From positions 62,001-126,000 of the forward strand of contig NZ_HE997182.1 in the NCBI RefSeq assembly GCF_000312445.1: a stretch of 64,000 nucleotides of DNA, in the 5' to 3' direction. The first letter of the stretch is position 1; every line of letters begins with the position of its first letter. The notes beneath the pieces were generated by a model that worked only from the letters and a program-made list of their open reading frames with translations, searched no databases and was not told the DNA's origin. Shown one piece after another: positions 18,038-27,059 of this stretch. The DNA comes from Phocaeicola abscessus CCUG 55929 (GTDB lineage: Bacteria > Bacteroidota > Bacteroidia > Bacteroidales > Bacteroidaceae). The translations under genes were made by a program, and so were the position numbers.

Positions 18038-19285
18038 TTATTTCAGTTTTAATATAGTTTTCGTTCCGTATTCTCTCATATCGCTGACGACGACTTTTTC
18101 GCCGGGACGAATCCCTCCCAACACTTCCACATACTCGAAGTTGCAGTCGCCCAACGTAACTCGACGTCTTACCAATTCATTGTCGCCGTTGAGTACAAAA
18201 AGCTGATAATCTTTCGCTCCGTCGTAATAGGGTCCGTTAGCGATGCGGATCACCTCCTCCTTTATCGCATTCATTACGTATACGTCCACTTTCGATCCGG
18301 AACGAAGAGCTACGTTGTTATTTTCCGTCAGTTGCACAGTGAATGAGATGACACCATTCCTGCTGATAGGAGTGATGCTGCTGATAATGCCTTCCATTTT
18401 CTTATTCCCGATCTTAACGATGGTTTTCCCTCCGGAACAAACGCGGTCGCTATACCCGTCGGAAATTTCCGCATCCACTCGGAAACGGCTTAAGTCGGAA
18501 ACCACGGCTACTCGATGGCCTTGTCCGACCTGCGCGCCGACTTGATTATTGATAAAAGTAAGAATCCCTTTTCTCGGCGAACGGATCTGAGCATCTTCGA
18601 GAATGCGTTTCTTTTCTATCATGCTCTTGGCAGATATGTTTCGTTCCAATTCCTTCACCTGCAATTCGGCCGCTTTTACTTTCCGTTCGTTTTCCAATCG
18701 CAGAAGTAACTGTCGCAATTCCAACCTCCCCGTATTATAGGCCAATTCCGCCTGATACACTTTATCGTGAGTTCCCGATCCCAAGCTATCCAAATAACGT
18801 TCATTACGCAAATCCACCTCCAACCGATTGAGTTTCATCTGCTCCACCTCTACTTTCATGGCCAGGTCGTTCAAGTAAGTTTGATTATTTACTTTCAACT
18901 GTTCCAATTCATAGTATTTCATCCGTTCCTGATCCTGCAATTTCCGAAAATCCGTCTCGGTGCTTTGCAAATCCAATTTTAAAATCGGAGTACCGATTTC
19001 CACGCTGTCGCCGCCTCTTTTATATACTTCCAGAATACGGGTATCGATCGGGGAATTGATGATTTCTTCCATCGCCGGAACGATTTTTCCCAACGCTGTC
19101 ACACTGACTTCGATGGTCCCTCTGTCGGCCGTACAAATCTTGAGATCTTCCCTCTTTACACTGCTTCGCATCAACCATGAGAAAAGGAAAATAAACAGGA
19201 ATATGCCACCGCTTATCGAACCGTATTTGACAAACTTCTTGTTTCGTTCTTTTTGCCGTTCCTGGTCTGTTAGCTTTCTATCCAT
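18038..19285 (-). CDS. HlyD/MacA-family periplasmic adaptor (membrane fusion protein)
   Basis: A 415-aa adaptor with one N-terminal membrane helix (about residues 20-40), a split lipoyl/barrel-sandwich domain around a long coiled-coil hairpin (roughly 90-230), then beta-barrel and membrane-proximal domains. It bridges the inner-membrane permeases to TolC. The ATG at 19285 is preferred to an upstream start because the N-terminal MDRKLTDQERQ is the natural cytosolic tail. It is the first gene of a seven-gene minus-strand unit that ends with the two-component pair; a candidate sigma-54 promoter lies about 63 bp upstream. Confidence 0.9.
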   Translation of the reverse strand: MDRKLTDQERQKERNKKFVKYGSISGGIFLFIFLFSWLMRSSVKREDLKICTADRGTIEVSVTALGKIVPAMEEIINSPIDTRILEVYKRGGDSVEIGTPILKLDLQSTETDFRKLQDQERMKYYELEQLKVNNQTYLNDLAMKVEVEQMKLNRLEVDLRNERYLDSLGSGTHDKVYQAELAYNTGRLELRQLLLRLENERKVKAAELQVKELERNISAKSMIEKKRILEDAQIRSPRKGILTFINNQVGAQVGQGHRVAVVSDLSRFRVDAEISDGYSDRVCSGGKTIVKIGNKKMEGIISSITPISRNGVISFTVQLTENNNVALRSGSKVDVYVMNAIKEEVIRIANGPYYDGAKDYQLFVLNGDNELVRRRVTLGDCNFEYVEVLGGIRPGEKVVVSDMREYGTKTILKLK

Positions 19286-19347
19286 GATTAGCCATCTTTC
19301 CGTTATACTCTGCCTATAGAACAATACCCGTACCAATGGGTTAATCC

Positions 19348-19362
19348 GCTGATTATGAGCCA
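19348..19362 (-). promoter_or_regulatory. candidate sigma-54 (-24/-12) promoter of efflux operon
   Basis: On the minus strand the sequence is TGGC, eight bases, then CAGC, giving the required GG-N10-GC spacing; the -24 half is a full match and the -12 half matches two of four bases of TTGC. It lies about 63 bp before the adaptor ATG. No TAnnTTTG element is seen in the same gap. Confidence 0.35.
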
Positions 19363-19372
19363 GGAAAATAAA

Positions 19373-19404
19373 AACGAAGGCGTCCGCAATCGGACGCCTT
19401 CGTT
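19373..19404 (-). terminator. intrinsic terminator of glutaminase gene
   Basis: Perfect 14-bp stem AACGAAGGCGTCCG with its complement and a 4-base loop, followed on the minus strand by TTTTATTTT. It separates glsA from the efflux operon. Confidence 0.85.
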
Positions 19405-19503
19405 ACAAACGGACAATCCGTTTTAGTACTTGCGCATCAAAACAGGGTGGATTTGCTTACTTCCTTCTCCGAAAGGTTCCGGATAGTCGCTTCGACGTCA
19501 ATA

Positions 19504-20421
19504 TTAGAAAATCGATTCTTCCGTCTCGGTGGTAAGCAGTTCCAATGCTTTCATTCCCATGACGGAATTACCTTTGGTATTCAAGCGAGGACTCCAGACA
19601 GCTACGGAATACCGCATCGGGTAAATCGCGGCAATACCACCGCCAACGCCGCTCTTGCCCGGTAAGCCGACCAGATAAGAAAACTCGCCGGCCTCATCGT
19701 AAAAGCCGCAAGTCTGCATAATCGCATTCATCCGTTTCACCTGCGAAGCCGTAAGACTGACCTTTCCGTACCGGAATGCCTGCTGATGATTGGCGAAAGC
19801 CAGGAAAGCTTTCGACAATTCCCGACAACTCATTTCCACCGAACACATCAGGAAATAAAAATGAAGCACGCGCTCTATATCGTTAGCTATGTTACGATAA
19901 TACTTCAACATATTGGCTATCGCAGCATTCAGATAGCTTTGGCTGCGCTCCGAAATCGCTACTTCTTCTCGATAGGTCACGCTATCGTTTCCGCATAAGG
20001 CATGGACGAAGGAAATGAACTCCCGTTCGGGATTCCGAAGTTGAGAGAGCAGGATATCCGTCATGACGATAGCGCCGGCATTGATGAACGGATTGCGGGG
20101 AACACCTTTTTCCTCCTCCAACTGAATCAAAGAATTGAACGCCGTACCGGAAGGTTCTTTCCCCATCCGTTTCCAGAGGTTATCGCCTTCCATGCTCAGA
20201 CACATCGCCAGGGCGAAAACTTTCGAAATGCTTTGAATAGAGAAACGCGTCGCAGCTTTCCCGACGGTAAACATTTCGCCCCTGATAGTATGAAGACAAA
20301 TCCCAAACTGATCTGGATCCACTTTGGTGAGCGCAGGGATATAATCAGCCTGCTTCCCCTCCTTGGCAAAGGGTAAAATCTTGCTATAGACGTGTTCCAA
20401 GATTTCCTGATAGTTCATCAT
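19504..20421 (-). CDS. glsA: glutaminase A
   Basis: Hydrolyses glutamine to glutamate and ammonia; beta-lactamase-like serine glutaminase. The 305-aa protein has the catalytic S-x-x-K in SIQSISKVF and family blocks NPFINAGAI, GKSGVGGGI and NTKGNSVMG. Two adjacent ATG codons start the frame. It is a stand-alone gene, divergent from sod and closed by a strong terminator. In Bacteroidales and enterobacteria such enzymes can support acid resistance, but nothing here shows that role. Confidence 0.93.
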   Translation of the reverse strand: MMNYQEILEHVYSKILPFAKEGKQADYIPALTKVDPDQFGICLHTIRGEMFTVGKAATRFSIQSISKVFALAMCLSMEGDNLWKRMGKEPSGTAFNSLIQLEEEKGVPRNPFINAGAIVMTDILLSQLRNPEREFISFVHALCGNDSVTYREEVAISERSQSYLNAAIANMLKYYRNIANDIERVLHFYFLMCSVEMSCRELSKAFLAFANHQQAFRYGKVSLTASQVKRMNAIMQTCGFYDEAGEFSYLVGLPGKSGVGGGIAAIYPMRYSVAVWSPRLNTKGNSVMGMKALELLTTETEESIF

Positions 20422-20561
20422 TTCACCACCATTTTTATGCGAAGATAATTAAAAAAAGCCGATTTGAAAGAAAGACTGTGGATAAATCTATCACCGCTGT
20501 TCCGATTATTGATGCCACTTCTTCCCGAATATGGCAGCCTTGAGCGCTATCGATAAATTTC

Positions 20562-20618
20562 TTCTATTCGAAGATAGATTTTTTCTGTTTGTTTCTATTC
20601 GAATTTTCCTTATTTTTG
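20562..20618 (+). promoter_or_regulatory. sod promoter with duplicated TTCTATTCGAA element
   Basis: A perfect promoter TTTG (20588-20591), 19-bp spacer, TATTTTTG (20611-20618). The 11-bp element TTCTATTCGAA occurs at 20562-20572, upstream of the -33 box, and again at 20593-20603, inside the promoter spacer, 31 bp apart. The first copy overlaps CTAT-N6-ATAG, which partly resembles an OxyR half-site pattern. Transcription should begin near 20625. Confidence 0.75.
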
Positions 20619-20689
20619 CAATGAAAGATTTTTCCTCCTTATGGAAAAGAAAGAAATTGAGTTATTAATAGTAAAACAGTAAAAGAATT

Positions 20690-21274
20690 ATGAAAGTAGA
20701 ACTGCCAAGACTCCCTTATGCAGCCAATGCATTAGAACCTGTAATCAGTGCACAAACCATCCTTTTACATCATGGTAAACACTTCCAAAATTATATCAAT
20801 ACGCTGGCAAGCCTCGTGAAAGGTACCGAGTTTGAAAATAAGAGCATAGAAGAAATCGTACAGACCGTTCCCGACGGTCCTATCTTCAACAATGCAGGAC
20901 AAAGTTTGAATCATGCGTTCTATTTCTCCCAATTTAAATCGCCCGTTTCCAACAACGTTCCTCATGGTAAGATGGCGAAAGCGATTGACGTCGCATTCGG
21001 CAGCTTCGAGGAATTTAAAAAACAATTCTCGCAGGCTGCAGCCACGTTATTCGGCTCGGGGTGGGCATGGTTGTCTCAAGATAAGGACGGAGACCTGGTC
21101 ATCACCAAGGAGAGCAACGCAGGGAATCCCTTTCGTCGGGGCAACAATCCGCTATTCGGACTCGATGTTTGGGAGCACGCTTACTATTTAGACTATCAAA
21201 ATCGGCGGGCAGACCACATCGCTGCCGTTTGGGAGATCGTCGATTGGGAAATTGTAGAGAAGAGATTGAAATAA
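20690..21274 (+). CDS. sodB: superoxide dismutase (Fe/Mn)
   Basis: Converts superoxide to oxygen and peroxide in the cytosol. The 194-aa protein keeps the metal ligands: His27 in the LHHGKHFQNY block, the His of LNHAFYF near 75, and the Asp and His of DVWEHAYYLDY near 157-161. It belongs to the Fe or cambialistic group typical of Bacteroidales; the metal cannot be decided by eye. dps follows after 41 bp without a visible promoter, so the two are probably one stress operon. OxyR is encoded 2 kb downstream. Confidence 0.95.
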   Translation: MKVELPRLPYAANALEPVISAQTILLHHGKHFQNYINTLASLVKGTEFENKSIEEIVQTVPDGPIFNNAGQSLNHAFYFSQFKSPVSNNVPHGKMAKAIDVAFGSFEEFKKQFSQAAATLFGSGWAWLSQDKDGDLVITKESNAGNPFRRGNNPLFGLDVWEHAYYLDYQNRRADHIAAVWEIVDWEIVEKRLK

Positions 21275-21315
21275 TTATAAATGTAGAAAATTCCGAAAAT
21301 TAAAAAGAAAGAAAA

Positions 21316-21807
21316 ATGAAAACGTTAGATTATTTAAATTTAGACGAAAAGAAAGTGACCGACGTAGTAAAAGGATTAAACCTGTTGCTCGCCAATTTAC
21401 AAGTGTATTACACTAATCTTCGCGGTTTCCATTGGAATATCAAAGGAAAAGGCTTTTTTACGCTCCATGCAAAGTTCGAAGAGCTCTACAATGACACGGC
21501 GGAGAAAATCGACGAAGTAGCAGAACGTCTTCTTCAATTGAACAGCGTCCCGGAAAATCGCTTCAGCAGATACTTGAAAGCAGCTACGATTCAAGAAACG
21601 GGAAATACGCCTTGCGGACACGAAGTGCTGTGCCAAGTTATGGACATGGTGAAAGAATTGATTCGCAACGAACGGGAAATCCTCCGCCTGGCTTCCGAAG
21701 CTCAGGATGAAGTAACCGTATCCCTGATGGCCGACTACCTGAAAGAGCAGGAAAAATTGATCTGGATGCTCGTTGCGTTCAACAGCCAAAAACCAGAAGA
21801 GGTCTAA
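21316..21807 (+). CDS. dps: Dps-family ferritin-like DNA-protection protein
   Basis: Forms a 12-mer that oxidises Fe(II) with hydrogen peroxide and stores iron, protecting DNA. The 163-aa protein has the intersubunit ferroxidase ligands His39 and His51 on one side and Asp66 and Glu70 on the other, in the order and spacing of E. coli Dps. The N-terminus is short, without a lysine-rich DNA-binding tail, so DNA binding is uncertain. Cotranscription with sod is likely. A hairpin at 21847-21884 may end the transcript. Confidence 0.93.
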   Translation: MKTLDYLNLDEKKVTDVVKGLNLLLANLQVYYTNLRGFHWNIKGKGFFTLHAKFEELYNDTAEKIDEVAERLLQLNSVPENRFSRYLKAATIQETGNTPCGHEVLCQVMDMVKELIRNEREILRLASEAQDEVTVSLMADYLKEQEKLIWMLVAFNSQKPEEV

Positions 21808-21846
21808 ACGGTTAAAAGCAGCTGCTATAGCTATTGCAAGTCTGAA

Positions 21847-21884
21847 GAGGGGTGTGCCAAAACTTTCATTTGGGTATACTCCTC
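21847..21884 (+). terminator. terminator-like palindrome after dps
   Basis: GAGGGGTGTGCCAAA and TTTGGGTATACTCCTC form an imperfect stem around ACTTTCA, followed by ATTTTTATTTT. A very similar core (GCCAAACTCTCATTT) occurs in the palindrome at 31315-31357, suggesting a dispersed family. Confidence 0.6.
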
Positions 21885-22054
21885 ATTTTTATTTTAAATC
21901 TCCATCGGTTTACAACGTATACAGTTAAATAACTCTTTACAAAGACGCAACACAATCGGTTGAATGTACGAATGAAACAAAAACAAAACAATTCCTTTGA
22001 TTTCCAGTCGGTTTTTATTTTCTTTGTTCCACCATAATATAACAGCCTCATACC

Positions 22055-22915
22055 ATGAAAGTATCCAGAAGAACATTCTTAAAAGCAGGACTGACAAGCA
22101 CAGCCTTCCTTGCCACAGGCGATTTGAACCTGAGTCGAGCGACCGCATCGACTGCACCTGAAACTCCGTCTTCCAAGGGCAAGAACCCGTTCCGCCTCAG
22201 TTGCGCCGGTTACACCTTCGTCCACTTCGACATCGAAACCACATTGAAGACTTTGAAACAGATCGATATTCATTATCTATGTATCAAGGATTTCCATCTT
22301 CCGATGAACTCGACCGACGAACAAATCGCTGCCTTTCACCGGAAATGTGCTTCCTACGACGTAAAGGGGTATGGCGTCGGACCGATCTACATGAAAACGA
22401 AAGAGGAAACAGACTGCGCTTTCGAGTATGCCGAACGCGTGGGCGTAAAAATAATGGTAGGCGTCCCTACGTACGAAATCCTCCCTTACGTAAACGAAAA
22501 GATAAGGGAATATCCCCACATGTATTACGCCATCCACTTACATGGTCCCGACCTGCCGATCTTCCAGGATGCAACAGTCATCTGGGATAAGGTCAAAGAC
22601 CTGAACCCGCGCATCGGCATGTGCCTTGATATAGGGCACGACCTGCGCAATGGCGCCGATCCGATAAGCGACTTAAGAAAATATCATTCCCGCATATTCG
22701 ACATGCACATCAAAGATGAAAGCGAAGCTTCGAAAGCGGGGCACTGCGTAGAATTGGGACGCGGAAAAATCGATTTCCCCGCACTCGTCAAAGCGATGCG
22801 CGAAGTAAACTATACCGGCATGTGCAGCTTAGAGTACGAAAAAGATATGAAAGATCCCTTTATGGGAATCGCAGAGTCGTACGGCTATTTAAAAGCGGTT
22901 TGCGACGTAGTATAA
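22055..22915 (+). CDS. Tat-exported sugar phosphate isomerase/epimerase-like TIM barrel
   Basis: A 286-aa protein with a twin-arginine signal (SRRTFLKAG, then a hydrophobic stretch to about residue 30), followed by an AP-endonuclease-2/xylose-isomerase-like TIM barrel. Metal-binding candidates appear in the C-terminal half: MCLDIGHD, FDMHIKDE and the final SLEYE. Such proteins in Bacteroidetes act on sugars or related small molecules in the periplasm; the substrate is unknown. It stands alone between dps and oxyR, and neither neighbour explains its job. Confidence 0.75.
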   Translation: MKVSRRTFLKAGLTSTAFLATGDLNLSRATASTAPETPSSKGKNPFRLSCAGYTFVHFDIETTLKTLKQIDIHYLCIKDFHLPMNSTDEQIAAFHRKCASYDVKGYGVGPIYMKTKEETDCAFEYAERVGVKIMVGVPTYEILPYVNEKIREYPHMYYAIHLHGPDLPIFQDATVIWDKVKDLNPRIGMCLDIGHDLRNGADPISDLRKYHSRIFDMHIKDESEASKAGHCVELGRGKIDFPALVKAMREVNYTGMCSLEYEKDMKDPFMGIAESYGYLKAVCDVV

Positions 22916-23077
22916 ACAGCGCTTCGCCCAGTCTTCACCCCCGACGTTCGAAAAATCACTGATCTTGGGAGGTCGCGGCAACCAAATGTTCGAGAAATCA
23001 TTGTTTTTTTAACATTACGACAGATGTACCTCTCGTTGGAGACTCTTTTGCTGATTCTTCCCAGTGCAAACCTACGG

Positions 23078-23326
23078 TTAGTAAAAAGAATAGGATTTCA
23101 TCGACAATCGATACTTAATATCGCTAATCCAACAATCCTTTCTCTGCATCGAGGTATCCGAACTGACTTTCATCGTCCGCAACCAAGATAAGCCGATGGT
23201 TATCTTGATCATGACGGAAGGATGTAATTCGATCACCCCCAGCGTCTTCAGATAGTCTCCGTCCAGGCCGAATACGAGTAGTTTACCGAGAAGATCTGAA
23301 ATTTTACGAAAAATAAAAAAGATCAT
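23078..23326 (-). CDS. small unidentified open frame, possible gene remnant
   Basis: An 82-codon frame within the 454-bp gap between the TIM-barrel gene and oxyR. I do not recognise it. The C-terminal part ends in alternating polar/hydrophobic residues and a terminal aromatic (RLSMKSYSFY), which could be the last strands of an outer-membrane barrel, so it may be a decayed 3' end. No clear promoter is seen. The rest of the gap holds two similar GTTCGAGAAATCA-type stretches near 22950 and 22990 and nothing else I can name. Confidence 0.2.
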   Translation of the reverse strand: MIFFIFRKISDLLGKLLVFGLDGDYLKTLGVIELHPSVMIKITIGLSWLRTMKVSSDTSMQRKDCWISDIKYRLSMKSYSFY

Positions 23327-23369
23327 CGCTTCAAATAATTACTTTTGGGAAAATAAATCATATGCCCCA

Positions 23370-24296
23370 ATGACATTACAACAAATAGAATACATGCTGG
23401 CCGTTTACCGATACAAGCATTTCGCCAAAGCGGCTGAGTTCTGCCACGTCACTCAGCCTACACTCAGCGCCATGATTCAAAAATTGGAGGAAGAACTCGG
23501 CATTCGGATTTTCGACCGTAAGCAACAACCCGTCGGCCCGACGCCTATTGGGAAACAAATTCTCGCACAGGGACGGGAAGTGCTACTGAGTGTACGGAAG
23601 TTGAAAGAAATAGTGGAAGAAGCCAAACATTCGCTCCTGGGAACGTTCCGCATCGGCATCCTGCCCACCATCGCCCCTTACCTGATCCCGCGTTTCTTCC
23701 CGCAACTCATGAAAAAATATCCGGACATGGACGTCAGAATCACGGAGATGCAAACAGAAGACATCAAAAAGGCTCTCAGACACGGCGATATCGATGTCGG
23801 AATCCTCGCCTTGTTAGACGACATGGACGAATTCGATGACACTCATCTATTCTATGAACAATTCTTCGCCTACGTATCTCGGGAAGATGCCCTGTACCGC
23901 CACCAGGTAATCCGTACGGCCGATCTGAAAGGAGAGTATCTGTGGCTGCTGGACGAAGGACATTGTTTCAGCGATCAACTGGTGAAGTTCTGCCAGCTGA
24001 AAGGCGCCAGCCAAAGCAAGAAAGCCTATTCGCTGGGAAGCATCGAAACATTTATGCGCATGGTGGAAAGCGGAAAGGGAGTGACCTTCATCCCGGAACT
24101 GTCTATTCTGCAACTGAACGAAAACCAGAAAGAAATGGTGCGCCCCTTTGCAATCCCCATCCCGACGCGTGACATCGTCATGCTGACAGCAAAAGATTTC
24201 ATTCGGAAAACCCTCCGAGAAATGTTGGTGAAAGAAATACAAAAAGCTGTACCCAAGGATATGCTAGATTTAAAACAAACCCAACAGCGAATCTGA
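23370..24296 (+). CDS. oxyR: peroxide-sensing transcriptional regulator OxyR
   Basis: LysR-family activator. The N-terminal helix-turn-helix (AAEFCHVTQPTLSAMIQKLE) is followed by the periplasmic-binding-like sensor domain. The redox cysteines lie at residues 199 and 208 (GHCFSDQLVKFC), the same positions as in E. coli OxyR, so disulphide switching by peroxide is expected. The 308-aa length is normal. Probable targets include the neighbouring sod-dps unit, whose promoter has a duplicated element. It stands alone, convergent with the DUF438 gene. Confidence 0.93.
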   Translation: MTLQQIEYMLAVYRYKHFAKAAEFCHVTQPTLSAMIQKLEEELGIRIFDRKQQPVGPTPIGKQILAQGREVLLSVRKLKEIVEEAKHSLLGTFRIGILPTIAPYLIPRFFPQLMKKYPDMDVRITEMQTEDIKKALRHGDIDVGILALLDDMDEFDDTHLFYEQFFAYVSREDALYRHQVIRTADLKGEYLWLLDEGHCFSDQLVKFCQLKGASQSKKAYSLGSIETFMRMVESGKGVTFIPELSILQLNENQKEMVRPFAIPIPTRDIVMLTAKDFIRKTLREMLVKEIQKAVPKDMLDLKQTQQRI

Positions 24297-24412
24297 TCCT
24301 CGGATGCAGCATTCGGGAAACCATGCATCGAGCAGACCGATTATCAAACCTCTCCGGCGGGGTCGAAAATACGATTGCTTAGGTTGTGAGAGTTATCCGG
24401 AGGCTCGAAGCG

Positions 24413-25945
24413 CTATTGCTCAATCAATTCTTCGAGCTTTTTTATCAATTTCTCTAAGGGAATGCCCGAACGTTCGCTCATCATGCTCACGGTAGCCTTC
24501 GCCACCAGGAGTTTGCCTAACGGCGTATGGAGCATCCGGAAGCCAGGGCTTATTTCCGGGAGGCGCTTTTTCAAATCCGGATATCGCTTGAGTAAATCTT
24601 TCAGGCGCGTATCCGGCGTAATCTCGGAAATCGGCATCGGTTCTTCTTCGGTTTCGTCCGCCGATTTTTCGGTGGCAAGTTTTTCCGGCTGCAGTTCACT
24701 CCCCGCCCATGTCAACAATGTCTGCGAGCCCTGAAGCGAACGGATATGTGTACAATCCTGCATCATCTCGAGCACGCCTCGGAAGTTTCCTTCCTTGTCT
24801 CTCACAGCGACATATACGATATAAACAAACCAATCGGGTTTATTGATCCAGAATTCCGCTCTGTCCTGCTCGCCATTCCGCAGTTTGTCAATGACTTCTC
24901 TGACTACGTGAGCGCTCTTTCGTGGATGACAATTCATCACCTCGCGTCCGATCACATTCTTGCTGCGCGGGAAAATACGATGGTCGGTATCCGAATAGAA
25001 ACAAACCAACTCGTTCTCGTCCACAAACGAAATATCGATGGGCAAATGTTTGTAAATAAGATTGATCTGGTCTAATGTAAGTCGCCCCGTAGTCACATCG
25101 AGCTGGCCGTTCGTTCCGCCTGAGCTATAACCGTACTTGGAAAGCAGCGCGTGCAAGTCGTTAGCGAAATCGTCTTCTTTTTTCTGCGAGGCGGAAGTCG
25201 GCCCTCGGGGCTCGGCTTTCACTTCGATAAAAGCGAAGCCGATCTCCTGGTCGCCGGATTTCATCTCTTCGAATTCTTCAGGTGTAATCAATGCCAACGA
25301 AGTAGGATAGAGGATCAATTCTTCCTTCTCCATCAGGTCGCGGGCATGATCGATCAGCAGAGACTGTTTTCGGATAAATTCTTCCTCCTCATCTTCGTTG
25401 AGCAATCGTTGCGATTCACGGATCTCATCGCGTACGATATCGTCGAAAGTCCACATCGTCGTGGTCGGCCGCGAGAATCCCTTGCGTTCGAGGACTGGAT
25501 AGAGCTGGTTTTGTTTACGCTTATAGTGTATCGGATAGCGCCCTATCTGGTCATAAAGTGCCAACCATTGGTTCTTAATCATCGGGTACTGGATCAGGTC
25601 TTCGACCGCCAGCAACAGCTTACGCAACTCGTCGTTCTCCTTATAATAATGCATGATAGAGTGGCTGTCCGGCAATTCGGGGCGCGAATGGTCCATAAAT
25701 CCTTCAAGCAGTTGCATGGTCTTGCGCATATCTACCCGCACACACTCTTCATCGTCGGCCTCCATCATCGTCTGTTCGATATACGCGATATGGTAAGGAT
25801 GGATCTTACCCACTCGATCCGCCATCAACCGACGAGCCTCTTCGAGCGTGACCTCCCCCGCCTCAAACTTCTCTTCTATGTCGAGAAGCATCTGCATTTT
25901 CTCTATTTCTATCTTCGGCAAATAGTCCTTCATTTTATTTTCCAT
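24413..25945 (-). CDS. DUF438 / hemerythrin-like / PAS / DUF1858 multidomain protein
   Basis: A 510-aa cytosolic protein. The N-terminal 80 residues look like DUF438; the next 180 residues have several His and Glu in a helical bundle like hemerythrin HHE domains (HSRPELPDSHSIMHYY, YPIHYKRKQNQLYPVLE); a PAS domain at about 300-410 contains SFVDENELVCFYSD; the C-terminal 70 residues resemble DUF1858 (DTRLKDLLKRYPDLK). Related proteins are linked to oxygen, NO or FeS stress, but no role is established. It is divergent from the methyltransferase gene, with a near-consensus -7 (TATCTTCG) about 30 bp upstream. Confidence 0.7.
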   Translation of the reverse strand: MENKMKDYLPKIEIEKMQMLLDIEEKFEAGEVTLEEARRLMADRVGKIHPYHIAYIEQTMMEADDEECVRVDMRKTMQLLEGFMDHSRPELPDSHSIMHYYKENDELRKLLLAVEDLIQYPMIKNQWLALYDQIGRYPIHYKRKQNQLYPVLERKGFSRPTTTMWTFDDIVRDEIRESQRLLNEDEEEEFIRKQSLLIDHARDLMEKEELILYPTSLALITPEEFEEMKSGDQEIGFAFIEVKAEPRGPTSASQKKEDDFANDLHALLSKYGYSSGGTNGQLDVTTGRLTLDQINLIYKHLPIDISFVDENELVCFYSDTDHRIFPRSKNVIGREVMNCHPRKSAHVVREVIDKLRNGEQDRAEFWINKPDWFVYIVYVAVRDKEGNFRGVLEMMQDCTHIRSLQGSQTLLTWAGSELQPEKLATEKSADETEEEPMPISEITPDTRLKDLLKRYPDLKKRLPEISPGFRMLHTPLGKLLVAKATVSMMSERSGIPLEKLIKKLEELIEQ

Positions 25946-26150
25946 CTCTTCATCTCCTCCTGATTACTCATGTTGCGAAGATAGAAAATAGATCCCGATT
26001 CCAAAATAACAAACGTGACTTTGGCATGTTAAAAGGCTTTAAAATTAATCGCTGTATCTCGGGAAATCGAAAAAACTAAAACTTCAATACATCCGAAAAA
26101 TTATTTTTCGTACCTTCGCTCAGAAATGTCGCATTTAATATGCATACGTT

Positions 26151-26930
26151 ATGCAAGAACGTCATAAAAAACGAAATATTTATTTCAAAGAACTTTCCAT
26201 AACAAGCAGAAAGTATTTTGTTCCATATATACAACATTGGCACACGATAGAAGCAGGAATGAATGTATTGGAAATTGGTTGTGGCGACGGTGGGAATTTA
26301 CTTCCTTTTTCCGAAATGGGATGCAATACCGTCGGAGTTGACATTGCAGAAAGCCGAATCAAAGATGCAAAAACATTCTTTGAAAGCAATCAGGCAAAAG
26401 GAATATTTATAGCACAAGATATTTTCAAATTAAAAGAATTAGAACAAAGTTTCGATATAATCATCTGTCATGACGTCTTTGAGCATATTGCTGACAAAAA
26501 ACAATTTTTATCTGAACTGAGTAAGTATCTGAAACCTCACGGCATTGTCTTTATGTCATTCCCTGCATGGCAGATGCCATTTGGAGGACATCAACAAATT
26601 TGCAAAAGCAAACTATTATCCCATCTGCCTTTTGTCCATTTATTCCCCGCAGTTATATACCAACTGCTGTTAAAATCTTTCGGAGAAAACAATGCTTGCA
26701 TTAAGGAATTACTTTCCATTAAGCAAACAAGAGTATCAATAGAGTCGTTTGAGAATTTAATTAAAAAGACAACTCTAAATATACAGGATAGGCAATTATG
26801 GCTCATCAATCCCCATTATAAAATAAAATTCGGATTATCTCCACGCAAACTAAGCAGAAGTATTAGCTACATTCCATTTTTAAGAGATTTCTTCAGTACA
26901 AGCTGTTTCTATATTCTGAAACATAAGTGA
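26151..26930 (+). CDS. class I SAM-dependent methyltransferase
   Basis: A 259-aa protein with the SAM motif VLEIGCGDGGN (about residues 42-52), the acidic VGVDIAESRI, and FDIICHDVFEHI-type post-motif region, then a C-terminal part with no recognised domain. The substrate is unknown; similar proteins are found in surface glycan clusters. Codon use is clearly AT-rich compared with genes before 26 kb, which suggests acquisition. It stands alone at the left end of the AT-rich stretch. Confidence 0.75.
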   Translation: MQERHKKRNIYFKELSITSRKYFVPYIQHWHTIEAGMNVLEIGCGDGGNLLPFSEMGCNTVGVDIAESRIKDAKTFFESNQAKGIFIAQDIFKLKELEQSFDIIICHDVFEHIADKKQFLSELSKYLKPHGIVFMSFPAWQMPFGGHQQICKSKLLSHLPFVHLFPAVIYQLLLKSFGENNACIKELLSIKQTRVSIESFENLIKKTTLNIQDRQLWLINPHYKIKFGLSPRKLSRSISYIPFLRDFFSTSCFYILKHK

Positions 26931-27059
26931 TGCAATATTTTTAATTTAAGCTCAATATATCCCTTTATCAATAGGGGGTTCAGGGTGGCCTTCGATTCTT
27001 TGATTTGAAAATGACAGAATGAATTAGTCAAGACTTGTTCTGACTATTACAGATAAAAG

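Noticed and set aside
26020..26040. TGGCATG-like sigma-54 site upstream of the methyltransferase
   Set aside because: The -24 half is acceptable, but the base pair at -12 is not GC at the correct spacing.
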